From assembly GCF_030767025.1 (NCBI RefSeq), contig NZ_JASITE010000003.1:124001-188000 (forward strand): a stretch of 64,000 nucleotides of DNA. The letters are read 5' to 3'. Source of the stretch: Nocardia sp. CC227C (GTDB lineage: Bacteria; Actinomycetota; Actinomycetes; Mycobacteriales; Mycobacteriaceae). The translations under genes and the position numbers were made by a program. Shown here in pieces: positions 12,222-20,619 of this stretch. The number at the start of each line of letters is the position of its first letter. The first letter of the stretch is position 1. Below the pieces are notes generated by a model. That model was given only the letters and a program-made list of their open reading frames with translations. It did no database searches and had not been told where the DNA came from.

Positions 12222-13217
12222 ATGCCGAGCTTGGACAAACCGGAGTCGAACACCGCCAGCGTGGGCGACGACCCGGCGGTGTACGTCGAAGACGTCCGCA
12301 AATCCTTCGGCGAGGTACACGCCCTGCGCGGTGTGAGCTTCACCGCGACGCGCGGCAGCGTGCTCGGCATCCTCGGCCCCAACGGTGCGGGCAAGACCAC
12401 CATGGTCAAGATCCTGTCCACCCTGCTGCGCCCCGATTCCGGCACCGCCCGGGTGGCCGGACACGATGTGCGCAAGGATCCGGCGGGGGTGCGCCGCTCC
12501 GTCATGATGACCGGGCAGTATGCCGCCCTGGACGAAAACCTTTCGGGCCGTGAGAATCTCGAGCTGTTCGGTCGCCTCATGGGACTGTCCCGCAAGGCCG
12601 CCCGGCAGCGCGCCGACACCCTGCTCGAACAATTCGATCTGACCGGCGCCGGGCGTCGCGCCGTGCGCGGCTACTCCGGCGGCATGCGCCGCCGCGTCGA
12701 CATCGCCTGCGGCCTGGTGGTCCGGCCCGAGGTGGTGTTCCTCGACGAGCCGACCACCGGACTCGACCCGCGCAGCCGTCAGGGCGTGTGGGATCTGGTG
12801 TCGGCGCTCAAGACCCAGGGCATCACCGTGCTGCTCACCACCCAGTACCTCGAAGAGGCCGACATCCTCAGCGACAACATCATCGTGATCGACAAGGGCA
12901 CGGTCATCGCCGAGGGCACCGCCGACGAACTCAAGGAGAAGACCGGCGGCAGCTACTGCGAGATCGTCCCGCTCGACCCGGCCCAGCTGGCCAAGGTCGC
13001 CGACGCGCTCGGGGACCTGGTCCCGGCCGCCGTGCACGCCGAACTCGACACCGCCGAACGGCTGTCCATCCCGGCCCCCGACGGCGCCGCCACCCTCGCC
13101 GAGGCGCTGCGCCGCCTGGACGGCGCGTCCGTGCAACTCGCCGACATCGGGCTGCGGCGGCCCTCGCTCGACGACGTCTTCCTGGCCCTCACCGGGCATT
13201 CGGGCAGGCAGGCATGA
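12222..13217 (+). CDS. DrrA-like ABC exporter ATP-binding protein
   Basis: A 331-residue nucleotide-binding subunit of the daunorubicin-resistance (DrrA) type: Walker A GPNGAGKTT, signature YSGGMRRR, Walker B VVFLDEPTTGLDPRSR, then a C-terminal extension of about 90 residues typical of DrrA. It energizes export of hydrophobic drugs, lipids or glycolipids. ATG at 12222 has GGAGAG seven bases upstream; an upstream open frame from 12078 has no ribosome site. The stop overlaps the next start (ATGA), so the three genes 12222-14889 form one translationally coupled operon. Confidence 0.92.
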   Translation: MPSLDKPESNTASVGDDPAVYVEDVRKSFGEVHALRGVSFTATRGSVLGILGPNGAGKTTMVKILSTLLRPDSGTARVAGHDVRKDPAGVRRSVMMTGQYAALDENLSGRENLELFGRLMGLSRKAARQRADTLLEQFDLTGAGRRAVRGYSGGMRRRVDIACGLVVRPEVVFLDEPTTGLDPRSRQGVWDLVSALKTQGITVLLTTQYLEEADILSDNIIVIDKGTVIAEGTADELKEKTGGSYCEIVPLDPAQLAKVADALGDLVPAAVHAELDTAERLSIPAPDGAATLAEALRRLDGASVQLADIGLRRPSLDDVFLALTGHSGRQA

Positions 13218-14029
13218 GCACAGCACTGGCCGCCGAGCCCGAATCCGATCTGTTCGCGGGGCTACCGGCGGCGCAGCCGTCCAGCCTCGCGCAGTGGTGG
13301 GCGCTGACCGCGCGCATCGTGCGGGTGATGGTCACCAAGGGTGAACTCGTGGTCGCCGTGATCACGCCGCTGGTGTTCACGGTCGGCTTCTACCTGCCGC
13401 TGCGGGCCATCATGAACCTGCTCGGCGTCGACTACGCGCAGTACGTCATGCCGATCATCGTGCTGCAGACCATGGCCTTCACCATGATGTCGAACGCGCA
13501 AATGGCCGCCTTCGAGGCGATGACCGGTTTGACCACCCGCATGCAGACCATGCCCATCGGCTCGCTGGTGCCGCTGTCGGCCCGCATCAGCGCCGGACTG
13601 GTGCGGTCGGTGACCTCGCTGACCGCCGCCCTGATCTGGGGGCACCTGATCGGCTTCCGCTTCGTCGCCGGGTGGGGGCAGGCCGTGCTGTTCTGCGTCT
13701 TCTCCCTGGTGGTCGGCACCGTGCTGGCGATCGGCGCGGACGGATTGGGTTCGCTCACCAAGAGTCCGGAATCGCTGAGTCAGGCGCTCACCCTGCCGAC
13801 GCTCATCTTCGGCATGCTGTCGTGCGGGTTCGTGCCCGAGTCCCGGTTCCCCGAGTGGATCCAGCCCTTCGTGCGCAACCAGCCCATCTCCCAGTTCTCC
13901 TTCGCGCTGCGGGACATGGCCGCGGGCGGGGTCACCTGGGAGGTGCTGTGGGTGCCGCTGGTGTGGCTGGGCGGTCTGTCCGTGGTATTCATCCCACTGG
14001 CGATCTGGGCGAGTGTGAGGCGGTCATGA
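13214..14029 (+). CDS. DrrB-like ABC exporter permease (first)
   Basis: A 271-residue ABC-2 type permease with about six membrane segments. The N-terminal ~30 residues are cytosolic; hydrophobic stretches follow at GELVVAVITPLVFTVGFYLP, the QYVMPIIVLQ region and the C-terminus. The late segment with FVPESRFPEWIQPFVRNQPISQ matches the family's conserved GFVPxxxxPxWxQPxxxxxP signature. It overlaps both neighbours by ATGA and would pair with the second permease to form the export channel. Substrate is unknown; homologues in mycolata export lipids or antibiotics. Confidence 0.88.
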   Translation: MSTALAAEPESDLFAGLPAAQPSSLAQWWALTARIVRVMVTKGELVVAVITPLVFTVGFYLPLRAIMNLLGVDYAQYVMPIIVLQTMAFTMMSNAQMAAFEAMTGLTTRMQTMPIGSLVPLSARISAGLVRSVTSLTAALIWGHLIGFRFVAGWGQAVLFCVFSLVVGTVLAIGADGLGSLTKSPESLSQALTLPTLIFGMLSCGFVPESRFPEWIQPFVRNQPISQFSFALRDMAAGGVTWEVLWVPLVWLGGLSVVFIPLAIWASVRRS

Positions 14030-14889
14030 GTACGGTCGAGAACAGCGCCGCGGCGGCCGTGGCCGACCGGGTGCCGAGCGATGTCCCGCTGCCGGTGGTG
14101 CCGCCACGCTCCGAACGGGCATTCACCACCTTCGTCGAGCAGAGCCTGATCCAGTGCAAGCGCATGCTCATGGGCTGGGCGCGCAATCCCGCGGTCACCG
14201 TGCAGGTGCTGCTGTATCCCGCGCTCACCCTGCTCATGTTCGACGTGGTGCTGGGCGGATCCATCAAGCAGGCGACCGGTATGCCCGCCATCTACGGCCA
14301 GGTGCCGATGGTCATGCTGGTCGCGGCCATGACCGGCGCGGTGGTGAGCGCGCTCGGCTTCAAGGTGGAGAAGGTCACCGGACTGCTGAGCCGGTTCTGG
14401 ACCATGCCGATCCACCGCGCCGCCGGGCTGACCGGCCGCCTGCTCGCCGAGGTGGTGCGCGTCCTGGTCACCACCGTGTTCGTGCTGATCGTCGGCATCG
14501 CCCTGGGCTTCCGATTCTGGAACGGCCCGCTCGCCGCGATCGCCATGGTCCTGATTCCGGTGCTGTTCGCGGTGGGTTTCGCGGTGCTGGTGACCTCGCT
14601 GGCGACGATCAGCGAGGGCGTGGTGCTGGTCCAGATGGTCGGCATCGTCAGCAATCTGCTCATGTTCTTCAACACCGGATTCGTGCCGGTGGGGGCGTAT
14701 CCGACCTGGCTGCAACCGGTCGTCGAGAATCAGCCCATGAGCTGCGCCATCGACGCCATGCGCGGCCTGGCCTGGGACGGCCCGGTGGTGGTGCCGCTGC
14801 TGAAGACCCTCGCCTGGACCATCGGCATGGTCGTGCTGTTCGTCTACCCGGCGATCCGCGGCTATCAGCGCGCCGCCGAGACGGCCTGA
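14026..14889 (+). CDS. DrrC-like ABC exporter permease (second)
   Basis: A 287-residue ABC-2 type permease, clearly related to the gene before it but with a longer proline-rich N-terminus (about 45 residues). It has six predicted membrane segments and the same signature (GFVPVGAYPTWLQPVVENQPMS). Starts by ATGA overlap with the first permease. Two different permeases and one ATPase indicate an exporter of the composition (DrrA)2-DrrB-DrrC. No dedicated regulator sits beside the operon. Confidence 0.88.
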   Translation: MSTVENSAAAAVADRVPSDVPLPVVPPRSERAFTTFVEQSLIQCKRMLMGWARNPAVTVQVLLYPALTLLMFDVVLGGSIKQATGMPAIYGQVPMVMLVAAMTGAVVSALGFKVEKVTGLLSRFWTMPIHRAAGLTGRLLAEVVRVLVTTVFVLIVGIALGFRFWNGPLAAIAMVLIPVLFAVGFAVLVTSLATISEGVVLVQMVGIVSNLLMFFNTGFVPVGAYPTWLQPVVENQPMSCAIDAMRGLAWDGPVVVPLLKTLAWTIGMVVLFVYPAIRGYQRAAETA

Positions 14890-14910
14890 CCGCCGGGCAG
14901 ACGCGACAGC

Positions 14911-15612
14911 CTACGGCGCGTCCGCGACCTTGCGCACGGCGTCGGCGAAGAACTTCTCCGCCTTCGCCTCGTCGAGGGTGTCGCCGAGGGAGGTCACCCG
15001 CACCGCCACGGTGGTGCCGCGCAGGGACGCCCAGCCCGCATAGGACACGGTGGTCGTCGGCGTGACATCGCGCACCGACGCCGTGCTCGTCGAATACGAG
15101 GCGATGGCGTCGACATCGGCGAGGGCGGCGGGCGGGGTGCGGCTCTCGACGCGCACCCGGGAGTCCACCCGCTCGCCCTCGAACTCGCTGCTCACGGTCA
15201 GCTCGTCGCACCGGGCCTCGGTTTCGGCGAACTCGCGCAGGTCGATGCTGCCACCGGAGACGAATTCGATGAAGATGACCGTCTCGGCGACCACCGCGGT
15301 GACCGCGGCCTCGTCCAGAGCCCGCTTGCTCGCGGCCTCCAGCTCCAGCTGCGGCGCCCGGCACTCCTCGGGTTCGATGGTGGAATCCGACTGCACCCCC
15401 GCGAAATCGGTCAGCTGCTCGCGCAGCCGTTCCGCGGGCAGGTTCACCGGCTTGGCGTCGGCGGGTAGTTCCGACCCGGTCAGGAGCAGTTGATCGCGGG
15501 GCGTGCCGGGGGCGGCGTCGGAGGCTTCCGAGGAGTCGCCGCCGCAGCCGGTCGCCAGCACACCCGCGCACACCACCGACGCGGCCATCAGAGTCCGAAG
15601 GTTCACTCGCAC
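14911..15612 (-). CDS. Putative secreted lipoprotein of unknown function
   Basis: About 233 residues with a hydrophobic leader and lipobox LATGC, followed by an acidic serine-rich linker (GGDSSEASDAAPG). The mature part is rich in Glu/Asp and Val and contains single cysteines at EECRAP and ARCDEL that could form a disulfide. It resembles the broad class of actinobacterial sensor-domain lipoproteins, but I do not recognise a defined family. Start is uncertain: GTG at 15612 or 15606 both leave a normal leader, and neither has a good ribosome site. Convergent with the ABC operon. Confidence 0.7.
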   Translation of the reverse strand: MRVNLRTLMAASVVCAGVLATGCGGDSSEASDAAPGTPRDQLLLTGSELPADAKPVNLPAERLREQLTDFAGVQSDSTIEPEECRAPQLELEAASKRALDEAAVTAVVAETVIFIEFVSGGSIDLREFAETEARCDELTVSSEFEGERVDSRVRVESRTPPAALADVDAIASYSTSTASVRDVTPTTTVSYAGWASLRGTTVAVRVTSLGDTLDEAKAEKFFADAVRKVADAP

Positions 15613-15749
15613 AGCATGCCGTGAATCACCGGTCCGGACGGGCAAGTTCGTCCATCTGCACCCGGTCACGGCGAGTCACGCGTCCGGTATGACCGGCTCG
15701 CGAGGATGCACCCGCAGGGGTGTGGCATGGGTCACGCTATGGTGTGCCC

Positions 15750-16778
15750 ATGGCTTACCTGGTTACCGGAGCGACCGGGTTCATCGGCAGATTCCTCGTA
15801 CCGGAGCTGCTGAAACGCGGCGAACAGGTCTACGTGCTGGTGCGGCCGGGCGAGGATTCGGTCCTGCGCTTCAACCGCTGCCTACGCGGCTGGGCGGCCG
15901 GGGACCGGGTGCGGCCGGTGCGCGGTGACCTCAGCGCACCCGGTGTGGGCGTCGACCCGCGTTGGATTGCGGCGCAGCGCGGTTCGATCTCGCACGTCTT
16001 CCATCTGGCGGGCGGGTACGACGCCATCGGCACCGGCGGCGGCACCCGGCGGGTGGTGGACCTGGCGGGGGAGCTGTCGGCCGGTGCGCTGCACCATATT
16101 TCGAATGTGGCGGTGGCGGGGGACTGGGAGGGGCGCTTCTCCGAGGACATGTTCGAGGTCGGGCAGGTACTCGCCACGCCCTGGCAGCGGTCGCTGCTCG
16201 AGGCCGAGCGGGCGGTGCGGGACAGCTGCCCGGTGCCGTGGCGGATCTACCGGCCCTCCATCGTGATCGGCGATTCCCGCACCGGCGAGATCGACCGGAT
16301 CGAGGGGCCGTACTACTTCTTCCGGCTGTTGCGCATGGCGGCGCAGCTGCCGCGCATCCTGCCGGTGGTGGCGCCGAAGCTGGGCGAAACCAATATGGTG
16401 CCGGTCGATTTCGTGGCGCGGGCGCTGGACCACATCGCGCACGCCGAGGCCGAGTCCGGGACCACCTTCCATCTGGTGGATCCGCGCCGCCAGAGCGTGG
16501 CCGACGCCCTGAACCTCTTCGCCGACGAGGCCGGCGCGCCGCATCTGGTCGAGGTCATGCCGAAGCAGACCCTCGACATGACGCTGCGGATGCCGGGGGT
16601 GGGGCGCATCCTGCGCCAGGTCGGGGTGCCCACCGAGATCATCGAGCACAGCGAGTTCACCTGCTGGTTCGACTGCCAGCGCGCCGCCGAGGCGCTGGCC
16701 GGAACCGATATCAAGGTGCCGCCGCTGGCGGGCTACGCGCCCATCATCTGGAAGTACTGGATCGAGAACTGGGTCTGA
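15750..16778 (+). CDS. Extended SDR (thioester-reductase-like) protein with altered active site
   Basis: A 342-residue extended short-chain dehydrogenase. The NAD(P)-binding TGATGFIG is at residues 7-14 and the fold continues through the HHISNVAVAGDWEGRFSEDMF region. In related mycobacterial-type proteins the active site is PYHRTKFEAE; here the equivalent is PWQRSLLEAE, so the catalytic Tyr is Trp145 and the Lys is Leu149. Redox catalysis by the usual YxxxK mechanism is therefore doubtful. ATG at 15750 is the first residue of the nucleotide-binding strand. The gene is convergent with the lycopene cyclase, 10 bp apart. Confidence 0.82.
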   Translation: MAYLVTGATGFIGRFLVPELLKRGEQVYVLVRPGEDSVLRFNRCLRGWAAGDRVRPVRGDLSAPGVGVDPRWIAAQRGSISHVFHLAGGYDAIGTGGGTRRVVDLAGELSAGALHHISNVAVAGDWEGRFSEDMFEVGQVLATPWQRSLLEAERAVRDSCPVPWRIYRPSIVIGDSRTGEIDRIEGPYYFFRLLRMAAQLPRILPVVAPKLGETNMVPVDFVARALDHIAHAEAESGTTFHLVDPRRQSVADALNLFADEAGAPHLVEVMPKQTLDMTLRMPGVGRILRQVGVPTEIIEHSEFTCWFDCQRAAEALAGTDIKVPPLAGYAPIIWKYWIENWV

Positions 16779-16788
16779 ACCGGCCGCG

Positions 16789-18012
16789 CTACAGGTGATC
16801 GGGCAGTTCCGCGGCGGCCGCGATGATCTCGTCGGCGTCGGCGGCGCGTCCGAAGTCGTAGCCCACCCAGCGGTTGCGGTTGGTCCAGCCGACCAGGTCG
16901 TAGCGCCAGCGGAAGGGCCAGGTGGTGGCGACGGTCATGAACAGCGCCGCACCCAGCGCGGTGTAGTCGTCGTGTGCCGAGAGCAGGGCCCGCTGCTGGC
17001 GTGGCGGGCGGGTGAAGAACGCGTCGAACATGGATCTGGACTGCGCGGTGGTGAGGCGGCCGAGGCCGTACACGCCGCGCATCCGCATCCAGTACACCAG
17101 TCGCGCCCGCCACGGCCACATGGCCTGGATCGGGTCGTCGCCGCGCCGCAGCGCGTCCAGCGCGGTGTCCACCAGCGACAGCGAATCCGCGACGCAGTAG
17201 CCGGTGATGGGATGCATCATCCCGCCCCGGGAGCCGAAGGGGACGACCTGTCCCGGACCGGCCGTGGGCGGGGCGTAGTCGAGTGGGTAGTGCGCGGCCT
17301 CGCTCTTCTCGTCGCCGCGTAGTCGAATGCCGTGCGCCGCCAGCCGATTCAGGGTCCGTCGCCGCAACTCGTGCTGCGGCATCCCGCCGCGCAGGCCGAG
17401 GCTGGTCTCCTCGAAGATCACCGTGCCGTCGCCGAGCGGCACCGAGTACAGGAACGAGGGCGGCGCGTCCGGGCCGGCCCCGTTCTCGTCGCGCCAGTCC
17501 AGCATCAGGCCCTCGCCGGGGGTGACCATCGGCGCGGCGCGGTCCTCGTCCACGAAAATGCCGTGGGCGCTGGCGGTTCGGCGCCGGCCCGGCGACGCCT
17601 GGCCGCGCGTGTCGAAGACGGCCCGGGCCTCGACCTCGGTGCCGTCCGCCAGTTCCACCCGGTGTGCCTCGACCGTACGGGCGCGCTGCGCCAGCACGGT
17701 GGCGTCGTCGAGCGGCAGCGCATCCCACAGCCCTCGCTTCGACAGCACGCAGTAGGGGCGCTCGATGCGGCGTTCGGCGGTGGTCCACACCACGGGCCGG
17801 TCGATCCGGCTCGCGATGACGCCGTCCGGCAGCCACTCCGGCAGCTCGTCCACCCAGCACGAGTAGGTGGGCACCCACAGCCGGTCCGGGCGCGGGTCCA
17901 CCGCGACCACCCGCAGCCCCGCCCGCATCGCCCGATGCGCCAGCGCCCGCCCCGTCGGCCCGAGTCCCACCACGCACACATCGGCTTCCTTGCCGGTCTC
18001 CAGGCCACTCAT
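16789..18012 (-). CDS. Lycopene cyclase family (CrtL/CrtY-type) FAD protein
   Basis: A 407-residue flavoprotein of the lycopene beta/epsilon cyclase family, which closes the end rings of lycopene in carotenoid synthesis. Key features are the N-terminal dinucleotide fold (CVVGLGPTGRALA), the FEETSL motif around residue 200 that carries the catalytic acidic residues, and the FGSRGGMMHPITGY FAD/substrate motif. ATG at 18012 is preferred; a TTG at 18024 would add four residues. No other carotenoid gene lies nearby, so the gene acts with enzymes encoded elsewhere. Family assignment is good; ring type is not predictable. Confidence 0.8.
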   Translation of the reverse strand: MSGLETGKEADVCVVGLGPTGRALAHRAMRAGLRVVAVDPRPDRLWVPTYSCWVDELPEWLPDGVIASRIDRPVVWTTAERRIERPYCVLSKRGLWDALPLDDATVLAQRARTVEAHRVELADGTEVEARAVFDTRGQASPGRRRTASAHGIFVDEDRAAPMVTPGEGLMLDWRDENGAGPDAPPSFLYSVPLGDGTVIFEETSLGLRGGMPQHELRRRTLNRLAAHGIRLRGDEKSEAAHYPLDYAPPTAGPGQVVPFGSRGGMMHPITGYCVADSLSLVDTALDALRRGDDPIQAMWPWRARLVYWMRMRGVYGLGRLTTAQSRSMFDAFFTRPPRQQRALLSAHDDYTALGAALFMTVATTWPFRWRYDLVGWTNRNRWVGYDFGRAADADEIIAAAAELPDHL

Positions 18013-18104
18013 ACCCGCATTCAAACAGCCGTGCCCGGCGGACGCCAGACCGCCCGTGGTCCCCGCACCGGCTTCCGGGACCGGCCGCGGTCAGCCGCGG
18101 CGGT

Positions 18105-18713
18105 TCAGGGCTGGCCGCTCACCACGGCCGTGACCGCGTCCAGGAACGGCTGCCCGCCCATGGCGTAGCCACCGGCGATCGCACCGACCAGCAGGCCGAT
18201 CGGCCCGGTCAGAATGCTGAAGAAGCCCATGCCGAGCACGGTGCCGATGAGGCCGCCCAGCAGGCCGCCGGCCACGACGCCCACCACGTTCTCGTTGATC
18301 TCGTTGGTGAGCCGGGCCATGGAGTTGATCGGCTGCATCTCGCCGATCTCGCTCGCGGTCACCGTGGGCTCGAGCGCGAGTTCGCGTCCGTCGTCGGAAA
18401 TGTGGTGCGCCACTTCGACGGTGGTGCCGGAGATCTCGTAGGCCAGCGGCACCGTGGCAACCACCTCCCCGGCGTCGGAGGTGAGGGTGACGGCGGTGGC
18501 GTCGTCGTCGACCGCGAAGCTGCCGCCGGAGACCGCTGTGGTCAGCGTCCGGGAGAAGTCGGAGAGTACGGCGTGATAGCGGACGCCCTGGTCATCGCCG
18601 CTGGCGGCGAGCTCGCGGGGGGTGGGCTCGGGTGCCGCGCCGACACCGCCAGCGGTGATTCCCACAGCGGCGACGGTCAGGAACGCGACGGTGGCGAAGC
18701 GGCCGAACTTCAT
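18105..18713 (-). CDS. Secreted protein with C-terminal glycine-zipper segment, unknown function
   Basis: A 202-residue protein with a signal peptide (hydrophobic core FLTVAAVGITAGGVGAA, cleavage near residue 27), a beta-rich middle domain of about 95 residues, and a C-terminal region of alternating Gly and hydrophobics (VVGVVAGGLLGGLIGTVLGMGFF) that looks like a double membrane-inserting glycine zipper. The pattern resembles a family of exported Nocardia proteins of unknown role. No cysteines in the mature part. It is divergent from the LppU-like gene across a 286-bp region of lower GC content. Confidence 0.75.
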   Translation of the reverse strand: MKFGRFATVAFLTVAAVGITAGGVGAAPEPTPRELAASGDDQGVRYHAVLSDFSRTLTTAVSGGSFAVDDDATAVTLTSDAGEVVATVPLAYEISGTTVEVAHHISDDGRELALEPTVTASEIGEMQPINSMARLTNEINENVVGVVAGGLLGGLIGTVLGMGFFSILTGPIGLLVGAIAGGYAMGGQPFLDAVTAVVSGQP

Positions 18714-18999
18714 TCAGGAAATTCCTTCTGGCAAACCCTCGACCCGCGCAGGCCGAATGTACGAACGTTTACAGCGTTCGAACCTTGGTGCCCACAAACG
18801 AGATTGGCGAGACCGAAGGCCGCATCGTTATCAGAATGAAATCTGGACATTTGCCCGAAATTGCGTTGTAAAAACATGCACATTCACAACTCGACGGTGC
18901 CCTGGCGGGTGGTGTATGACATGTCCTGATTGTCGTTATCGTCGACACTTCGAACGGGGTGGGCCTGAGGTTCGGAGCATTGCAGGGAAGGGCAGGAAA
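18714..18999. promoter_or_regulatory. Divergent intergenic region, 286 bp, no gene
   Basis: Lower in GC than its flanks, as expected for two divergent promoters. It holds an inverted repeat, CGAACG-N7-CGTTCG (18762-18780), close to the minus-strand gene. No clear -35/-10 pair could be fixed. Confidence 0.35.
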
Positions 19000-19662
19000 A
19001 TGTCGCCTCGGAAGGCCCGAGCCGGAATCGCTCTCGCGGGCGTCGTCATCGTGGGTGCGCTGGCGACCGCCGGCGCGCTGGCCGCCGTCCTCTCCCAGGT
19101 CGCCGAGCGCCGCGCCGCGGCGGTGGAGAACCGCGGCGCCACAACGACATCGGTGGCGACCACCGAGGCCGTCGTCATCGACGGCGTGGTGCAGCCCGGT
19201 ATCGCGGCCGCCACCACCTCCGCTCCCTCGACCTCCCTCGTGCACAAGACCGCCAGCCAGGGCAGCCCGGAGCTGCAACTGACCGTCGGCGACTGCGTGG
19301 CTGTCGGCGGCCCGGACTCCGGCCTGGCGAAAACCGCCTGCGGCAGCGGCACTTCCGCCTACACCGTCACCCATCTGGCCACCGACGGCGCACCCTGCCC
19401 GGGTGACATCGACCGGTCGCACCGACGCACTCTCCCCGACGGCGAGCACGACGCGCTCTGTCTCGACATCGCCTGGGTCCCCGGTACCTGCATGGACCTG
19501 TCCGGCGATACGGCCACCCCCGTCGACTGCACCGCCGCCGCCCCCGGCCGCGTGCGCGTGGTCGAGATCAAGCGCGACACCACCGACGTCAACGCCTGCT
19601 CCGCGGGTGACCAAGGCTTCGTCTACGCCGAACGCCGCTACGTCGTCTGCGTGGCCTCCTGA
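19000..19662 (+). CDS. Membrane-anchored LppU/SCO3897-like protein
   Basis: A 220-residue exported protein. A basic N-terminus and a membrane segment (AGIALAGVVIVGALATAGALAAVL) lead into a Thr/Ala-rich stalk. The folded part has eight cysteines in the spacing typical of LppU/SCO3897-type proteins (VGDCVAVGG, TACGSG, APCPGD, ALCLDI, GTCMDL, VDCTAA, NACSAG, YVVCVAS), probably four disulfides. Function is not known; the family occurs on actinobacterial cell surfaces. ATG at 19000 has GGCAGGAAA immediately upstream; the longer open frame from 18622 covers a promoter-like region and is not used. Confidence 0.75.
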   Translation: MSPRKARAGIALAGVVIVGALATAGALAAVLSQVAERRAAAVENRGATTTSVATTEAVVIDGVVQPGIAAATTSAPSTSLVHKTASQGSPELQLTVGDCVAVGGPDSGLAKTACGSGTSAYTVTHLATDGAPCPGDIDRSHRRTLPDGEHDALCLDIAWVPGTCMDLSGDTATPVDCTAAAPGRVRVVEIKRDTTDVNACSAGDQGFVYAERRYVVCVAS

Positions 19663-19828
19663 CCTTCTCCCCGTGCGTGATTCGCGGCAAGGTTGTCATT
19701 CGCGGCGCGGTCGTCATCGGCAACGGCCGTGCGACGTGAATTGCCGGAATTATCTCCTATGAATTCTTTTCTACTCGAAGATCGCAGCGGCGCTTTCGGA
19801 TTCGGACTCGTCCGGGTGCCGCGAGCCC

Positions 19829-19834
19829 TACCCT
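19829..19834 (+). promoter_or_regulatory. Possible -10 element for the L35 gene
   Basis: TACCCT fits TANNNT and lies 47 bases before the GTG at 19882. No clear -35 is visible. Confidence 0.3.
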
Positions 19835-19881
19835 GGAGGGATATCCGCACGGCGTCCGGCGCTTCAGGGATGGTGGTTCGA

Positions 19882-20076
19882 GTGCCGAAGAACAAGTCGC
19901 ACAAAGGAATTTCCAAGCGCGTCAAGGTGACCGGAACGGGGAAGCTGCGGCGGGCGCAGGCGAACAAGAATCACCTGTTGGAGAAGAAACCATCCACGCG
20001 GACGCGGCGGTTGAACAAGGAGGAGGACTTCGCCAAGGCGGATCGCAAGCGGGTCAAGCGAATGCTGGGGATCTGA
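19882..20076 (+). CDS. rpmI: Ribosomal protein bL35, isolated copy
   Basis: A 64-residue basic protein matching bL35 along its whole length: PKNKSHKGISKRVKVTGTGKL, QANKNHLLEKKPSTRTRRL and a C-terminal KADRKRVKRMLG. The usual arrangement is infC-rpmI-rplT; here the gene stands alone with no infC or rplT beside it, so it is probably a second, divergent L35 used under special conditions. GTG at 19882 gives the canonical N-terminus and has GGATGG upstream; ATG at 19870 would add MVVR. No cysteine pairs are present, so it is not a zinc/non-zinc switch of the CxxC kind. Confidence 0.87.
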   Translation: MPKNKSHKGISKRVKVTGTGKLRRAQANKNHLLEKKPSTRTRRLNKEEDFAKADRKRVKRMLGI

Positions 20077-20094
20077 GGGGGACCGCCGCCGCGA

Positions 20095-20571
20095 CTATTT
20101 CGGTGTCACCCAGGTGGTGATGTCGGCGTGCACGACCTCCAGGCCCGTCTTGTCGTAGATGGAGACGGGGACGATCAGGTCCCGCCCCTCGATGATGGTG
20201 TCGAAGTCGGGGACCTCGGGCAGTGCGGCCACCGCGCGCAGCCCCGAGTCGGCCTTGGCGAGGTACTGGACGTTCATGGCCTTCGGAATCCACCGGTGGG
20301 TGGTGGGGACCGTGGCCTCGCTGAGCATGCCCATGGCGACCTCGGCCAGATTGCAGGCGGCGATGGCGTGGAAGGTGCCGAGGTGGTTGTGGATGCCGAA
20401 CCACTTGGGCGCGGTCACCTCGCACAACCCGGGCTCCAGGCGCACCACGCTCGGCAGCACCGTGCCGAAGTACGGCACCCGCGCGACCATGCCGAGCGAG
20501 AACAGGGCGTGGCCCAGCCGATTGTCGGGCAGCTTCTTCCAGCCGCGCAGGGTGGAGGTCTCATTGCTCAT
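20095..20571 (-). CDS. Hotdog-fold (DUF4442-like) putative thioesterase
   Basis: A 158-residue protein with the pattern of the DUF4442 hotdog family: conserved helix WFGIHNHLGTFHAIAACNLAEVAMGM in the middle and a C-terminal strand DKTGLEVVHADITTWV. Hotdog proteins hydrolyse or bind acyl-CoA thioesters; the catalytic residues of this subgroup are not well defined. ATG at 20571. It is preceded by a perfect 24-bp palindrome only five bases from the start codon, implying repression by a DNA-binding dimer. Convergent with the L35 gene. Confidence 0.75.
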   Translation of the reverse strand: MSNETSTLRGWKKLPDNRLGHALFSLGMVARVPYFGTVLPSVVRLEPGLCEVTAPKWFGIHNHLGTFHAIAACNLAEVAMGMLSEATVPTTHRWIPKAMNVQYLAKADSGLRAVAALPEVPDFDTIIEGRDLIVPVSIYDKTGLEVVHADITTWVTPK

Positions 20572-20576
20572 GAGCG

Positions 20577-20600
20577 GTATCTTACTCGAAAGTAAGATAC
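20577..20600. promoter_or_regulatory. Perfect 24-bp palindrome, probable operator of the hotdog gene
   Basis: GTATCTTACT-CGAA-AGTAAGATAC: two perfect 10-bp arms around CGAA, 5 to 29 bases before the start codon at 20571. The size and symmetry suit a TetR-type dimer. No regulator gene is adjacent. Confidence 0.55.
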
Positions 20601-20619
20601 GAGCGAAGTGAGCACGTGG

